NCBI GenBank assembly: GCA_945861665.1
Contig: CAMAVS010000003.1
Location: 337,362 to 382,155, forward strand
Direction of reading: 5' to 3'
DNA from: Chitinophaga pinensis
GTDB lineage: Bacteria; Bacteroidota; Bacteroidia; UBA4408
Length of the DNA: 44,794 nucleotides
Shown here piece after piece: positions 33,527 through 42,562 of this stretch; positions within the stretch are counted from its first letter, which is position 1, and each line of letters begins with the position of its first letter. A program made the translations under genes and the position numbers. Under the pieces are notes generated by a model that saw only the letters and a program-made list of their open reading frames with translations, was not told where the DNA came from and searched no databases.

Positions 33527-34912
33527 ATGCTCTATTCACTCCTAAAATTATTAATGCAAATTGCCGTGCGTATTTTTTTTCGCTCTGTAACTATTCGTAA
33601 CAAGGAGTTAATACCTAAAAATGGTCCACTATTGGTATTGGCTAATCATCCCAGCACCTTTATGGATCCTATTGTGATTGCTTCCTTACTTAAACGACAA
33701 GTGTATTTTTTAGCAAAAGGCGAATTGTTCAAGGGAAGTTTCTTAACATGGTTTTTTACTACCTTAAATATGATTCCAGTTTATAGGAAGCAAGACGACC
33801 CATCGCAAATGAACAAAAACAAAGATACCTTTGTGAAGTGTTTTGAGCATTTGGAAAATGGAGGAGCCATTTTAATGTTTCCGGAAGGTACAAGCATTAC
33901 CGAAAGAAAATTGCGTCCTATTAAAACAGGTGCCGCCCGCATTGTATTGGGTGCCGAAGCGCGAAATGATTTTAAATTAGGAATACAAATCTTTAATATA
34001 GGGTTGAATTATGTTAATCCGCATAAATTTAATCACGACTTGTTTGTAAACATCGATACACCAATTCCTGTTTCTGATTATAAAGATGTATATATATTGG
34101 ATACATTTAAGGGCGCTTCAAATTTAACTGAGGAGATACGGGTTCGACTCGAAAAATTAATTATAGCGATTGAAGATGATAAAATAAATGAATTAGTAAA
34201 TAACGTTGAAACACTTTATAAATATAAGCTTTCTAAAGATACTGGTGTTGATAAGAAAGATAAATCGCAGGATTTTATATTGACGAAAAACATAATAGAA
34301 ACAGTTCATTATTTTTCTATTCATAAGCCGCAAATGGTTGAAGATATTCGACTGCAAATAGTCAATTATTTTAGGAGAATAAATGCAATAAATATTACGG
34401 ACACCGTTTTAGTGAAAAGCAGTGAAAGTAAAACGTTTTTAAGAAGTAGTTTTAACTCACTTTTTACCATTGTTATAGGATTTCCTTTTTATCTCTATGG
34501 TTTAGTAAACAATTACTTGCCATTTGAAATTCCTGGTTGGATAGCGAATAAAGTTGCTAAGTCAATTGAGTTTAGGGGAGCAATTGGAATGGTAGGAGGG
34601 GTGTTTACATTTCTTTTTTTTTATACACTGCAAATTATATTGTGTTGGAAATTTACTCATATAAAGTGGCTCACAGTGGGTTATGCTCTTAGTCTTCCTT
34701 TGAGCGGAATATTCGGGTATTGGTATTATTATTGGGTAGATAAAATACGCACCAAATGGCTTTTGCTGTCCTTGTTTTATAAAAAAAGTGTTTTTATTTC
34801 AAGTCTTATTAACGAAAGGGAACAAATTATTTCGGCCTTTGATACTGCTAAAAAGGAATATGTGGAGGCATTGAAGTCTAAGCAGAATGGGGATGTAACT
34901 AAATTGATTTAA
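33527..34912 (+). CDS. PlsC-type glycerolipid acyltransferase with C-terminal membrane extension
   Basis: A 461-residue protein starting at ATG 33527. The N-terminal 230 residues are an acyltransferase domain of the 1-acylglycerol-3-phosphate type: the catalytic motif reads NHPSTFMDP with H41 and D47, that is HX5D, as in the GPAT/DHAPAT-like branch, rather than the usual HX4D. FPEGTS and the basic RKLRPIKTGA stretch follow. The C-terminal 230 residues are an extension with about four membrane helices (SLFTIVIGFPFYLYGL; GVFTFLFFYTLQIILC; LTVGYALSLPLSGIF). It should acylate a phospholipid precursor at the inner membrane. The exact acceptor is unknown. Confidence 0.84.
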   Translation: MLYSLLKLLMQIAVRIFFRSVTIRNKELIPKNGPLLVLANHPSTFMDPIVIASLLKRQVYFLAKGELFKGSFLTWFFTTLNMIPVYRKQDDPSQMNKNKDTFVKCFEHLENGGAILMFPEGTSITERKLRPIKTGAARIVLGAEARNDFKLGIQIFNIGLNYVNPHKFNHDLFVNIDTPIPVSDYKDVYILDTFKGASNLTEEIRVRLEKLIIAIEDDKINELVNNVETLYKYKLSKDTGVDKKDKSQDFILTKNIIETVHYFSIHKPQMVEDIRLQIVNYFRRINAINITDTVLVKSSESKTFLRSSFNSLFTIVIGFPFYLYGLVNNYLPFEIPGWIANKVAKSIEFRGAIGMVGGVFTFLFFYTLQIILCWKFTHIKWLTVGYALSLPLSGIFGYWYYYWVDKIRTKWLLLSLFYKKSVFISSLINEREQIISAFDTAKKEYVEALKSKQNGDVTKLI

Positions 34913-34948
34913 TGCGCACAAGCAAAGCATAGTTCATTTTCGAATATT

Positions 34949-36307
34949 TTATTTAGTTTCAACAAATTCATTTTCCCATTTAGCAATTACAACCGTTGCC
35001 AAACAATTTCCAATTACGTTTACCGATGTGCGTGCCATATCCATTAAGGCATCAATGGCGAGTATAGCAAAGATTGGCTCGGTAGGCAAATCAAAAGAGG
35101 CGGCTGTACCCAATAGGATAACCAAGGAAGCTCTTGGAACACCTGCAACACCTTTACTTGTTAACATCAATGTAAAAACCATAATAAGTTGCTGACTAAA
35201 ACTCATATCGATACCTGCTGCTTGAGCTACAAATACAGAGGCAAGTGAAAGATAAAGTGTGGTGCCGTCTAAATTAAAACTATAACCCGTAGGCATAACA
35301 AATGATACAATTTTTCGAGGTACACCCAATTTTTCCATTGCCTCCATTGCTCTTGGTAATGCTGCTTCGGAGCTTGTTGTTGCAAATGCAATTGAAACAG
35401 GCTCGCCAATGGCTTTAATGAATTTTTTAATGGGTACTTTAAAAACCAATGCTATTGGTAGCAAAACGCCAAGCACAAAAACAATTAGGGCAGCATAAAG
35501 TGTCGCTAATAATTGAAATAGATTGATGAGTATTCCGAATCCCATAGTGCCAATGGTGAAAGCAATTGCAGCACCAACACCAATAGGAGCTAAATACATA
35601 ATAATGTTAGTGAATTTAAACATTACTTCTGAAAGGCTCTCGGCAAATTCCAACATTGGGCGTTTCTTGTCGGCAGGTAGCATAGCCATTGCAATGCCGA
35701 AGAGTACACTGAAAATTACTACTTGCAATATTTGACCTTCGGCAACTGATTTTGCAATATTTTCAGGAAAAATATGCAATACAATATCACCGGCACTTTG
35801 TTTTACGGCTTCAATTTTTTCGGTATTCTTTGCGGCGGTTAATGTAACACCTGCACCTGCTTGACTAATATTAATCGCAGCCAAACCGACAAACAAGGCT
35901 ATGGTTGTAACTACTTCAAAATATAGCAATGATTTAATTCCCATTCTTCCAACTTGCTTGATGTTGGAGTGCCCTGCAATTCCTACTACAAGTGTACCAA
36001 AGAGTAGGGGAGCTACTATGGATTTTATTAATTTCAAAAACGCTTTGCTAACAACCTTCATTGCATCTGCTGCTTCGGGGAAATCATAGCCAATTTCGGC
36101 TCCCAACACCATACTAATAAATATCCAAGTAGTAAGCGATTTTTTTTGTACACCAAATAGAAGCAATAAAATAACCACAATCCACCTTGATGTAGTGAGC
36201 ACTATTGGTGAAATAAAAGTTAAATCATAATGATTTAAAATAAATAAAATCGTTGCAATAAAGGAAGTGATAATTAAGGATATGATTACATTTCGGGATG
36301 AGAACAT
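34949..36307 (-). CDS. Dicarboxylate/amino acid:cation symporter (DAACS family)
   Basis: A 452-residue membrane transporter of the glutamate/aspartate/C4-dicarboxylate family. The hairpin and binding-site motifs are clear: ATTSSEAALPRAMEAMEKLG (serine-rich hairpin), PTGYSFNLDGTTLYLSLA (cation-coupling NMDGT-type motif), SKGVAGVPRASLVIL, and NVIGNCLATVVIAKWE at the end. Eight helices plus two re-entrant loops are expected. It imports glutamate, aspartate or C4-dicarboxylates with Na+ or H+; the substrate is not decided. Its stop converges on the acyltransferase gene 36 bp away with no terminator hairpin seen. The phosphatase-like gene lies 8 bp downstream of its start on the same strand, upstream in transcription. 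Confidence 0.9.
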   Translation of the reverse strand: MFSSRNVIISLIITSFIATILFILNHYDLTFISPIVLTTSRWIVVILLLLFGVQKKSLTTWIFISMVLGAEIGYDFPEAADAMKVVSKAFLKLIKSIVAPLLFGTLVVGIAGHSNIKQVGRMGIKSLLYFEVVTTIALFVGLAAINISQAGAGVTLTAAKNTEKIEAVKQSAGDIVLHIFPENIAKSVAEGQILQVVIFSVLFGIAMAMLPADKKRPMLEFAESLSEVMFKFTNIIMYLAPIGVGAAIAFTIGTMGFGILINLFQLLATLYAALIVFVLGVLLPIALVFKVPIKKFIKAIGEPVSIAFATTSSEAALPRAMEAMEKLGVPRKIVSFVMPTGYSFNLDGTTLYLSLASVFVAQAAGIDMSFSQQLIMVFTLMLTSKGVAGVPRASLVILLGTAASFDLPTEPIFAILAIDALMDMARTSVNVIGNCLATVVIAKWENEFVETK

Positions 36308-36315
36308 GGTTGGAT

Positions 36316-37305
36316 TTATTTTTTATTGAAAAAATCCCACATTACTTTCCCTTCGCTCGTAGGTATTTTAAAACCCATTAATTCGGCTATAGTGGCAGGT
36401 ATATCAATTTGCTCGTAAGTTGTGGTTACAATAGTGTTTTTCTTAAAATCAGGACCATAAGCAAAAAAGTTTATATGTCGACATCCATAACATTTATCAC
36501 CGTGTGAAATATATCCGTTTGCTGTTCCATCTAAATGTCTGCCGTGATCGTTGGTAACAATAAGTGTAGTTTTATCTTTAAATGCTGTGTCAGACTGAAC
36601 AAGGTCCCATATTTTTTTTATGTACCCATCAACATCCTCAATTCCTTTAATATACCCTAAGCTGTCGGCTCCGTGAGCCGTATAATCGGGTTCTCTGAAA
36701 TTTATAATGCTAATATTGGGGTGGTAATTTTTTAATATGTTTAATGAATGTTGTAGTGTTATCGTATCGTGGCGATAACCACTTGCAAGACCGTTGTTTC
36801 CACAATCAGTCATTGGTTGATAGGTATCCTTCCAACTTTTATTTGTACAATTGTTTAGTACTTGTAATTTATCTTTTGAAGTAATTACCCAACAAGCTTC
36901 CTGCTTCTTTTTGCTTGCTTGTAAATAGTAATTAAAAATAGAAGGATTCTGGGGAATTTCAGCTCCTCCATTATTGATGTTTTGATATACACCTGTGGTC
37001 ATAGCTGAATGCCCCGGATTTGTGAATGTTGATCCATTGTTGAAAAAGTTAGTGGAAACTATTCCTTCAGGGACAATAGTATTTGCAATATTTGGAATGT
37101 GCTGGTGCGTAACGTCACCCCAGCATTCGCTGTAACGCGCGCCATCCATAATAATGATGATTACATTTTTTGTTTTGTAATTTGTTTTGGGTTCTAATAC
37201 GTTGCTGCCATTGTTGGGAAGGTCTTTAATAGCACCATCTGTTTTACATCCAATATAATTGGCAAAAAAAATGCTTGCAAAAAGTATTAAAGTGTATTTC
37301 TTCAT
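36316..37305 (-). CDS. Alkaline phosphatase/sulfatase-superfamily lipoprotein
   Basis: A 329-residue exported protein with a signal peptide and probable lipobox cysteine at C20 (NYIGC). The fold is of the alkaline phosphatase superfamily: IIIMDGARYSECWGD with the first metal-binding aspartate, the nucleophile threonine in FTNPGHSAMTTG, DYTAHGAD, and NDHGRHLDG plus ISHGDKC as metal ligands. This set fits type I phosphodiesterase/nucleotide pyrophosphatase or phosphonoacetate-hydrolase-like enzymes better than formylglycine sulfatases, because no CxPxR motif is present. The substrate is unknown. It probably precedes the symporter in one transcript (8 bp gap), suggesting that the released product is taken up. 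Confidence 0.82.
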   Translation of the reverse strand: MKKYTLILFASIFFANYIGCKTDGAIKDLPNNGSNVLEPKTNYKTKNVIIIIMDGARYSECWGDVTHQHIPNIANTIVPEGIVSTNFFNNGSTFTNPGHSAMTTGVYQNINNGGAEIPQNPSIFNYYLQASKKKQEACWVITSKDKLQVLNNCTNKSWKDTYQPMTDCGNNGLASGYRHDTITLQHSLNILKNYHPNISIINFREPDYTAHGADSLGYIKGIEDVDGYIKKIWDLVQSDTAFKDKTTLIVTNDHGRHLDGTANGYISHGDKCYGCRHINFFAYGPDFKKNTIVTTTYEQIDIPATIAELMGFKIPTSEGKVMWDFFNKK

Positions 37306-37424
37306 TTGGATGTAATTGTACTCAAATGTACAAAATTGTTTTAAAAATTAAGAACGAATAAGCACCTTTAAATTTCGATATATCCTAATAATTCTGTATA
37401 ATTATAGTCCAATAAGTTTAAACT

Positions 37425-40034
37425 ATGCAAAAGTATTCTTCTTCCTTTTTTAAAACTTCATTTTTGGTAACATTAATTTGTTTGCCATTGTTTCAATATG
37501 CCCAAGTAAATTGGACAGTTAGGAAACCATTTGAGCAAAAAAACTTTGTTGAAAATAAGGGGCAATTTGAAGTAAAGGGTAAGTTGAAGTCGAATGAGAT
37601 ATTGTACGAAGCACATATTGATGGTGTGCGTTATTATTTTACAAAAAAAGGATATTTAGTAGAACATCTTGTTCGTACCAAAATTAAAGCAGATGGGACA
37701 GAAGCAAATGAAGAAAAAGTAAAAGGAAGGGATGAAGAAAAATATATGAATGTTGGCGAGTTTCACGAATTGTTTTGGGAGGGTTCAAGTTCAGCTGTGG
37801 TAATAGAAACAGAAGGAATAGTTGGTAATTACTATACCGCTTCAGATACAAAAAATATAGTACCGAATTCAACATTTAAATCAGCAGCATACAAAAAGTT
37901 GATATACAAAAATATGTATCCTCACATAGATGTTGTATATGAATTTATGAAAGATACTGTTGGAATAAAATATAGTTTGTTATTACATAAAGGTGCAGAT
38001 TTATCCAAGGTAAAAATGGCCTATCCTCTAAACAAAGGAATCTCAGTAAATCAAGATGGAAATATTGCTATCGCATCTTCATTCGGTGTAGTTACCGACC
38101 ATAAACCTTATACCTACATTCAAAGTAATAAAAGAGAAGTAAAAAGTTCATTTATAGTAAAAAATAGAAAAGTTAGTTTTAAAATAGAAAAGATTCAAGA
38201 CCTTAACCCAACAGATATAATTGTAATTGACCCTTGGACGGTTAATCCTAATTTCCCTGGAGCAAATAATAAGGCGTATGATGTAGACTATGATAAGTAT
38301 GGGAATGTTTATGCTTATGGTGGAGTAGGTAATCCATTTCAGTTAAATAAGTATAGTTCTGGAGGCGCACTTATATGGACCTATAGTTCTTTTCCTGGAG
38401 GTTATGGTTACTATGGCGACTTTGCTATTGATATAAACAGTGGAAGTATTTATTTAGTGGAGGGATTAGGCGCGAATGGAGCAACGGCAATTAAGTTAAA
38501 TAATTTAGGTATTCAAACTGCTTTGTTTAACGGTAATAATCAGTTTTCGGAAATGTGGCGTATTGCTTTTAGCAAGTGTACAAATAATGCGGTAATTGCA
38601 GGTGGTGGAACAAGTTCACCCACTTACCAAACTTGCTATTTAGATACCAATCTTACAAATATTACTCCTAAGCAATATATTATTACCAACAATTGTTGTC
38701 ACGATGTAAATTGTTTGGCCTTGGATAATTATGGCTTTTGTTACCAAATAACAAATGAGAGTTCTGTTGGTGATGGATTATTTAATAATAAAATGGTTAA
38801 ATTACCTATGCCAGCTTTAACACCTGCCATATATAGTGTTTCAACAAACTATAAATGGTATGAAGCTGGTTCAAATGTTTTTTCTGTTGGAGGATCAAAT
38901 GGCTACAATGGAATTACAACTTCCAATTCAAAAGTATTTACTTACGACAGTTACGTATTGAAAAAATGGGACGGTACAAACGGTGCTCAATTAGTTTACC
39001 AACGGATTAATTTTCCTGCTTTAGGAGATTCATCACAAATATATTGGGGTGGGATAACTTCAGACGAATGCAACAATATTTTTATTGGGGATCAAGATAC
39101 AATCAAGCAATACGATTCAAGTTTGGTGTTAATTTCTACAAATAAAATGAATGGTGATATTTACGATTTGAAGTTGGGAAATAACGGTAATTTATATGCC
39201 AGCGGAAATGGTTTTATTTCACAAATTCAAGTTGTATTACCTCCTTGTAATACTTCAGGTTTAAATGCTACGATTACTTCGCAAGATGTAGGTTGTACAT
39301 CCTTGGGTTCTGCATCTATTGTTGTTTCCGGTGGTACTCCACCTTATTCCTATATTTGGAACACAAATCCACCTCAAACAGGTTCTACTATTTATGATTT
39401 ACAGGCAGGCACTTATGTTGTTACTGTTATTGACAGTTCTTGTATTCAGCATACCCGAACCGATACCATTGTAATTACGACAACTTCTTTTTCATCGCAA
39501 ACAACGATAAAAAATGTGAGTTGCCCAGCGGTTGCGGATGGGGCTGCTCTAGTTGAAAATACAGGTGGTACTGCACCTTATACGTATAAATGGTCAAACG
39601 GACAAAGTGGTGCAAATTTAAATAGCATCTCTAGTTTAGCACCGGGTAGTTATACGGTTGAAATAACTGATAATGCAGGCTGCAAAAGCACAGTAAACTT
39701 TGTAATTGATACAGCAGGCTCGGTACCAAATTTTGCATTGTTACCTACTAATATATTTACTCCCAATGGTGATAATGTGAATGATATATATTTCCCTTTT
39801 GATAAAACACAATCGGCAATAACTGTTTTTGCATCTGAATACTCTTTTGTAATATTTAATCGTTGGGGTAATAAGGTATTTGAAACTACCGATGCAAAGA
39901 TTGGTTGGGATGGTAAAATGCAGAACGGTAAGGATGCCAGCCCTGGTGTTTATTTTTGGATGATGGATGTAACAATTAATTGTGCCAAAGAACCAAACAC
40001 ATCAATGAAAGGGTTTTTACATTTGGATAGATAA
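37425..40034 (+). CDS. Type IX secreted surface protein with SprB-like repeats and type B sorting domain
   Basis: An 869-residue secreted protein. Residues 1-26 are a signal peptide ending FQYAQ. An N-terminal module (about 38-280) begins FVENKGQF and matches the DUF7948 family of gliding-type proteins. A middle region (about 285-605) looks like a beta-propeller-type repeat (YDVDYDKYGNVYAYGG, LALDNYGFCYQ, LKLGNNGNLYASGNG). Two SprB-like repeats follow (about 614-770; TPPYSYIWNTNPPQTGS and TAPYTYKWSNGQSGAN). The C-terminal 90 residues are a complete type B sorting domain with IFTPNGDNVNDIY, YSFVIFNRWGNKVFETTD and KDASPGVYFWMM. It should be carried through the outer membrane and attached or released. 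Its ligand is unknown. Confidence 0.9.
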   Translation: MQKYSSSFFKTSFLVTLICLPLFQYAQVNWTVRKPFEQKNFVENKGQFEVKGKLKSNEILYEAHIDGVRYYFTKKGYLVEHLVRTKIKADGTEANEEKVKGRDEEKYMNVGEFHELFWEGSSSAVVIETEGIVGNYYTASDTKNIVPNSTFKSAAYKKLIYKNMYPHIDVVYEFMKDTVGIKYSLLLHKGADLSKVKMAYPLNKGISVNQDGNIAIASSFGVVTDHKPYTYIQSNKREVKSSFIVKNRKVSFKIEKIQDLNPTDIIVIDPWTVNPNFPGANNKAYDVDYDKYGNVYAYGGVGNPFQLNKYSSGGALIWTYSSFPGGYGYYGDFAIDINSGSIYLVEGLGANGATAIKLNNLGIQTALFNGNNQFSEMWRIAFSKCTNNAVIAGGGTSSPTYQTCYLDTNLTNITPKQYIITNNCCHDVNCLALDNYGFCYQITNESSVGDGLFNNKMVKLPMPALTPAIYSVSTNYKWYEAGSNVFSVGGSNGYNGITTSNSKVFTYDSYVLKKWDGTNGAQLVYQRINFPALGDSSQIYWGGITSDECNNIFIGDQDTIKQYDSSLVLISTNKMNGDIYDLKLGNNGNLYASGNGFISQIQVVLPPCNTSGLNATITSQDVGCTSLGSASIVVSGGTPPYSYIWNTNPPQTGSTIYDLQAGTYVVTVIDSSCIQHTRTDTIVITTTSFSSQTTIKNVSCPAVADGAALVENTGGTAPYTYKWSNGQSGANLNSISSLAPGSYTVEITDNAGCKSTVNFVIDTAGSVPNFALLPTNIFTPNGDNVNDIYFPFDKTQSAITVFASEYSFVIFNRWGNKVFETTDAKIGWDGKMQNGKDASPGVYFWMMDVTINCAKEPNTSMKGFLHLDR

Positions 40035-40044
40035 TGGGAAGTTT

Positions 40045-41319
40045 TTAATTGTTTTTCCCAACAGTTAATTCGACCAAATCCTTTTCTTGCAAATAAGTAT
40101 TTGCTAATTCATTTAAGCGTTTTGAGCTAATAGCTTTTATGCTTTCTATGTATTGCGTATAATAATTGTAATCCAAACCATATTCGTAAATACCTTTAAA
40201 TTTATTTGCCAATTCAAAAGGACCGTCAGCACTGCGAATAAATGTTCCCAATAAATAATTTTTCACCAAGTAAAGTTCTTCTTCCGAAACAAGCTCTTCT
40301 CGCAATCTTTTTATTTCGTAATAAATTTCTTTCAATGCATCGTTCGTAACATCAACACCTACCTCGGTTGAGATTACAAAATATCCTGTTTGCTTCATTG
40401 ATACTACACCCGAACCAATACCGTAAGTGTATCCTTTATCTTCGCGAATATTCGACATTAACCTTGAACCAAAATACCCGCCCAACAATGAATTCAATAT
40501 AAGCATACCAAAATAATCGGGATGTGTTTTGTTAAAAAGCAATCGTCCAATTCTGATCGCAGTTTGTACAGCATCTGCTTTATCAATATGGTGTTTTTGT
40601 TGCAAAGAGGAAACAGTTTGAATACCTGCGTGTTGTTGTTTTTTTGTTTTTGCAGACTTGCCGAAGAGGCTATCCAGTTGTGTGTGTACTGTATCATCAA
40701 TAAGTCCTGATAAAATAATAGTTGGACTGTTATTTAAGTAATAGCTTTTGTGAAATGCTTTTATATCATCTTGTTTTAAATTGGTATAATCCTCTTCTTT
40801 TGTTCTGTAACCATATTTGTTTTCGCCAAAAATAATTTCGGCAAAATGGTTGCGTGCTATTACATCCACTTTTTGATTGTTAACTAAAAAATGTTGATGC
40901 GAGTTTTGTAAATACACCTCTAATTCATTTTGCGGAAATACAGCTTCATACATTATTTCTGATAGCAGAGGCAGTACGTTCGAAAGGTGTTTGTTTAATG
41001 AATACAATGCTATACAGGCACTGTCTTTGCTGCAATCTGTTTCTAAAAAAGCCCCGTAAAAATCAAATTGCTCAGCTATTTGTGATGAAGAATGATTTTT
41101 AGTGCCTTCTTTTAAAAGAGAGTTTGTTGCACGGGCTGTAATGGCTTTATGCTCATTGACACTTCCTGCATTCAGTAAAATTTCAATCTTTATTAATTGT
41201 TGAGAACCTGTGTTTATTGTATATACAGGAATACCATTGCTTAATTCAGATTTTGCGGCTTCAATCAGTTTTATTTGTTCTATTTCTTTTGATGAAGGAA
41301 CGATGCTTCGGTTTATCAT
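40045..41319 (-). CDS. M16-family peptidase homologue lacking the zinc motif (partner subunit)
   Basis: A 424-residue protein with the two-domain M16B fold. The frame extends to 41388, but that start would overlap the upstream M16 gene by 68 bp; the ATG at 41319 (MINRSIVPSSKEIEQ) lies 1 bp after its stop. The HxxEH zinc motif is missing: the matching segment reads RATNSLLKEGTKNHSS. The C-terminal half keeps the substrate-binding arginine/tyrosine segment GSRLMSNIREDKGYTYGIGS. This is the pattern of the non-catalytic subunit in heterodimeric M16B proteases. It carries no signal peptide. The two genes are coupled and likely form one enzyme. Confidence 0.87.
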   Translation of the reverse strand: MINRSIVPSSKEIEQIKLIEAAKSELSNGIPVYTINTGSQQLIKIEILLNAGSVNEHKAITARATNSLLKEGTKNHSSSQIAEQFDFYGAFLETDCSKDSACIALYSLNKHLSNVLPLLSEIMYEAVFPQNELEVYLQNSHQHFLVNNQKVDVIARNHFAEIIFGENKYGYRTKEEDYTNLKQDDIKAFHKSYYLNNSPTIILSGLIDDTVHTQLDSLFGKSAKTKKQQHAGIQTVSSLQQKHHIDKADAVQTAIRIGRLLFNKTHPDYFGMLILNSLLGGYFGSRLMSNIREDKGYTYGIGSGVVSMKQTGYFVISTEVGVDVTNDALKEIYYEIKRLREELVSEEELYLVKNYLLGTFIRSADGPFELANKFKGIYEYGLDYNYYTQYIESIKAISSKRLNELANTYLQEKDLVELTVGKNN

Positions 41320-41320
41320 T

Positions 41321-42562
41321 TTATTTTTTTTTAGACAAATAATACAAAGTAGAGCAATTGCTTTCTTGAATATACTTATTCGCAGCATTTTGCAATTGGT
41401 TTGCTGTTACAGCTGCGTATCTTTCTGTTTCATTATTCACCAGCGCTGCATCACCCATCAATTCAAAAGTGGCTAAGCCCATTGCTTTTTCAAGAATGTT
41501 CATCTGATTAAAAACTAAAATGCTTTCCAGTTTATTTTTAATTTTTTGTAATTCGCTGTCTTCAATTCGCTGTAGTTTTATTTTATTTATCTCTGCTTCA
41601 ATCGCCTTTTCAGCATCCTCCATTTTTATACCTTTTACCAGTTTTCCTGATATTACAAAAAGTCCTTCATCTAAATCGCCCATAACATAAGCGTGAATAC
41701 TGCTGAACAATTGTTGCTTTTTTACTAGTTCAATGTATAATCTCGAGGAGTCACCATTGGATAATATGTCGGACAACATATCCATTGCATAAAAATCGGC
41801 ATCCATACGTTTACACATATGGTATGCTTTATATATTGCATCTAAAGGCACATCTCTTTCAACAGTTAATGTTCTAGCTTCTCTTTGTTTAGGTTCTTTT
41901 GGTAAATTTCTCGGAGTTATTATTTTCCCATTAATCGGGGCGAACCATTTTTCCGTAAGCAATTTTGTTTCCTCCAATGTTGTATTTCCAGCAACAACCA
42001 TTATTGCATTGGTAGGATTGTAAAATGTATGAAAAAAGGACTTTACATCTTCCATTTTTGCATCTTCAATGTGTTTTATTTCTTTGCCAATGGTTGGCCA
42101 TTTATAAGGGTGAGTAGTGTAGGCGAGTGGTCTTAATAATAGCCACACATCACCATAAGGTTGATTAAAATAGCGTTGTTTGAATTCTTCAATAACCACA
42201 CTTCGTTGAGTCTCTAAACTTTTTTCGGAAAAAGCAAGGCTTATCATTCTGTCTGATTCTAACCAAAATGCAGTTTCAATATTGTTTGCTGGCAGTGTTA
42301 AATAGTAATTTGTAATATCATTTGTTGTAAAGGCATTATTTTCACCCCCTACACGTTGTAATGGCTCGTCATAATTGGGTATGTTTACCGAGCCACCAAA
42401 CATTAGATGCTCAAATAAATGAGCGAAGCCTGTTTTTTTAGGGTTCTCATCGCGTGAACCCACATCATACAAAATGTTTAAACAAACCAATTGGGTTGAA
42501 TTATCAAAATGATGTATTACCCGTAAACCATTTTCTAATTTGAATGTTGAGAATTCTATCAT
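41321..42562 (-). CDS. M16-family zinc metallopeptidase, catalytic subunit
   Basis: A 413-residue M16B peptidase with an intact inverted zinc motif, H48-L-F-E-H52 (FAHLFEHLMFGG), and the downstream glutamate ligand in SVVIEEFKQR. The N-terminus MIEFSTFKLENGLRVIHH is typical, without a signal peptide. Such enzymes degrade peptides in a closed two-subunit chamber. The downstream M16 gene begins 1 bp after its stop and lacks the zinc motif but keeps the R/Y pair, which this protein lacks, so the two complement each other. Its ATG overlaps the nitronate monooxygenase stop by 4 bp. Confidence 0.92.
   Translation of the reverse strand: MIEFSTFKLENGLRVIHHFDNSTQLVCLNILYDVGSRDENPKKTGFAHLFEHLMFGGSVNIPNYDEPLQRVGGENNAFTTNDITNYYLTLPANNIETAFWLESDRMISLAFSEKSLETQRSVVIEEFKQRYFNQPYGDVWLLLRPLAYTTHPYKWPTIGKEIKHIEDAKMEDVKSFFHTFYNPTNAIMVVAGNTTLEETKLLTEKWFAPINGKIITPRNLPKEPKQREARTLTVERDVPLDAIYKAYHMCKRMDADFYAMDMLSDILSNGDSSRLYIELVKKQQLFSSIHAYVMGDLDEGLFVISGKLVKGIKMEDAEKAIEAEINKIKLQRIEDSELQKIKNKLESILVFNQMNILEKAMGLATFELMGDAALVNNETERYAAVTANQLQNAANKYIQESNCSTLYYLSKKK

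Noticed and set aside
41320-41388. N-terminal hydrophobic extension of the second M16 protein as a signal peptide
   Set aside because: The segment overlaps the coding end of the first M16 gene; the ATG at 41319 one base after that gene's stop is the natural coupled start.
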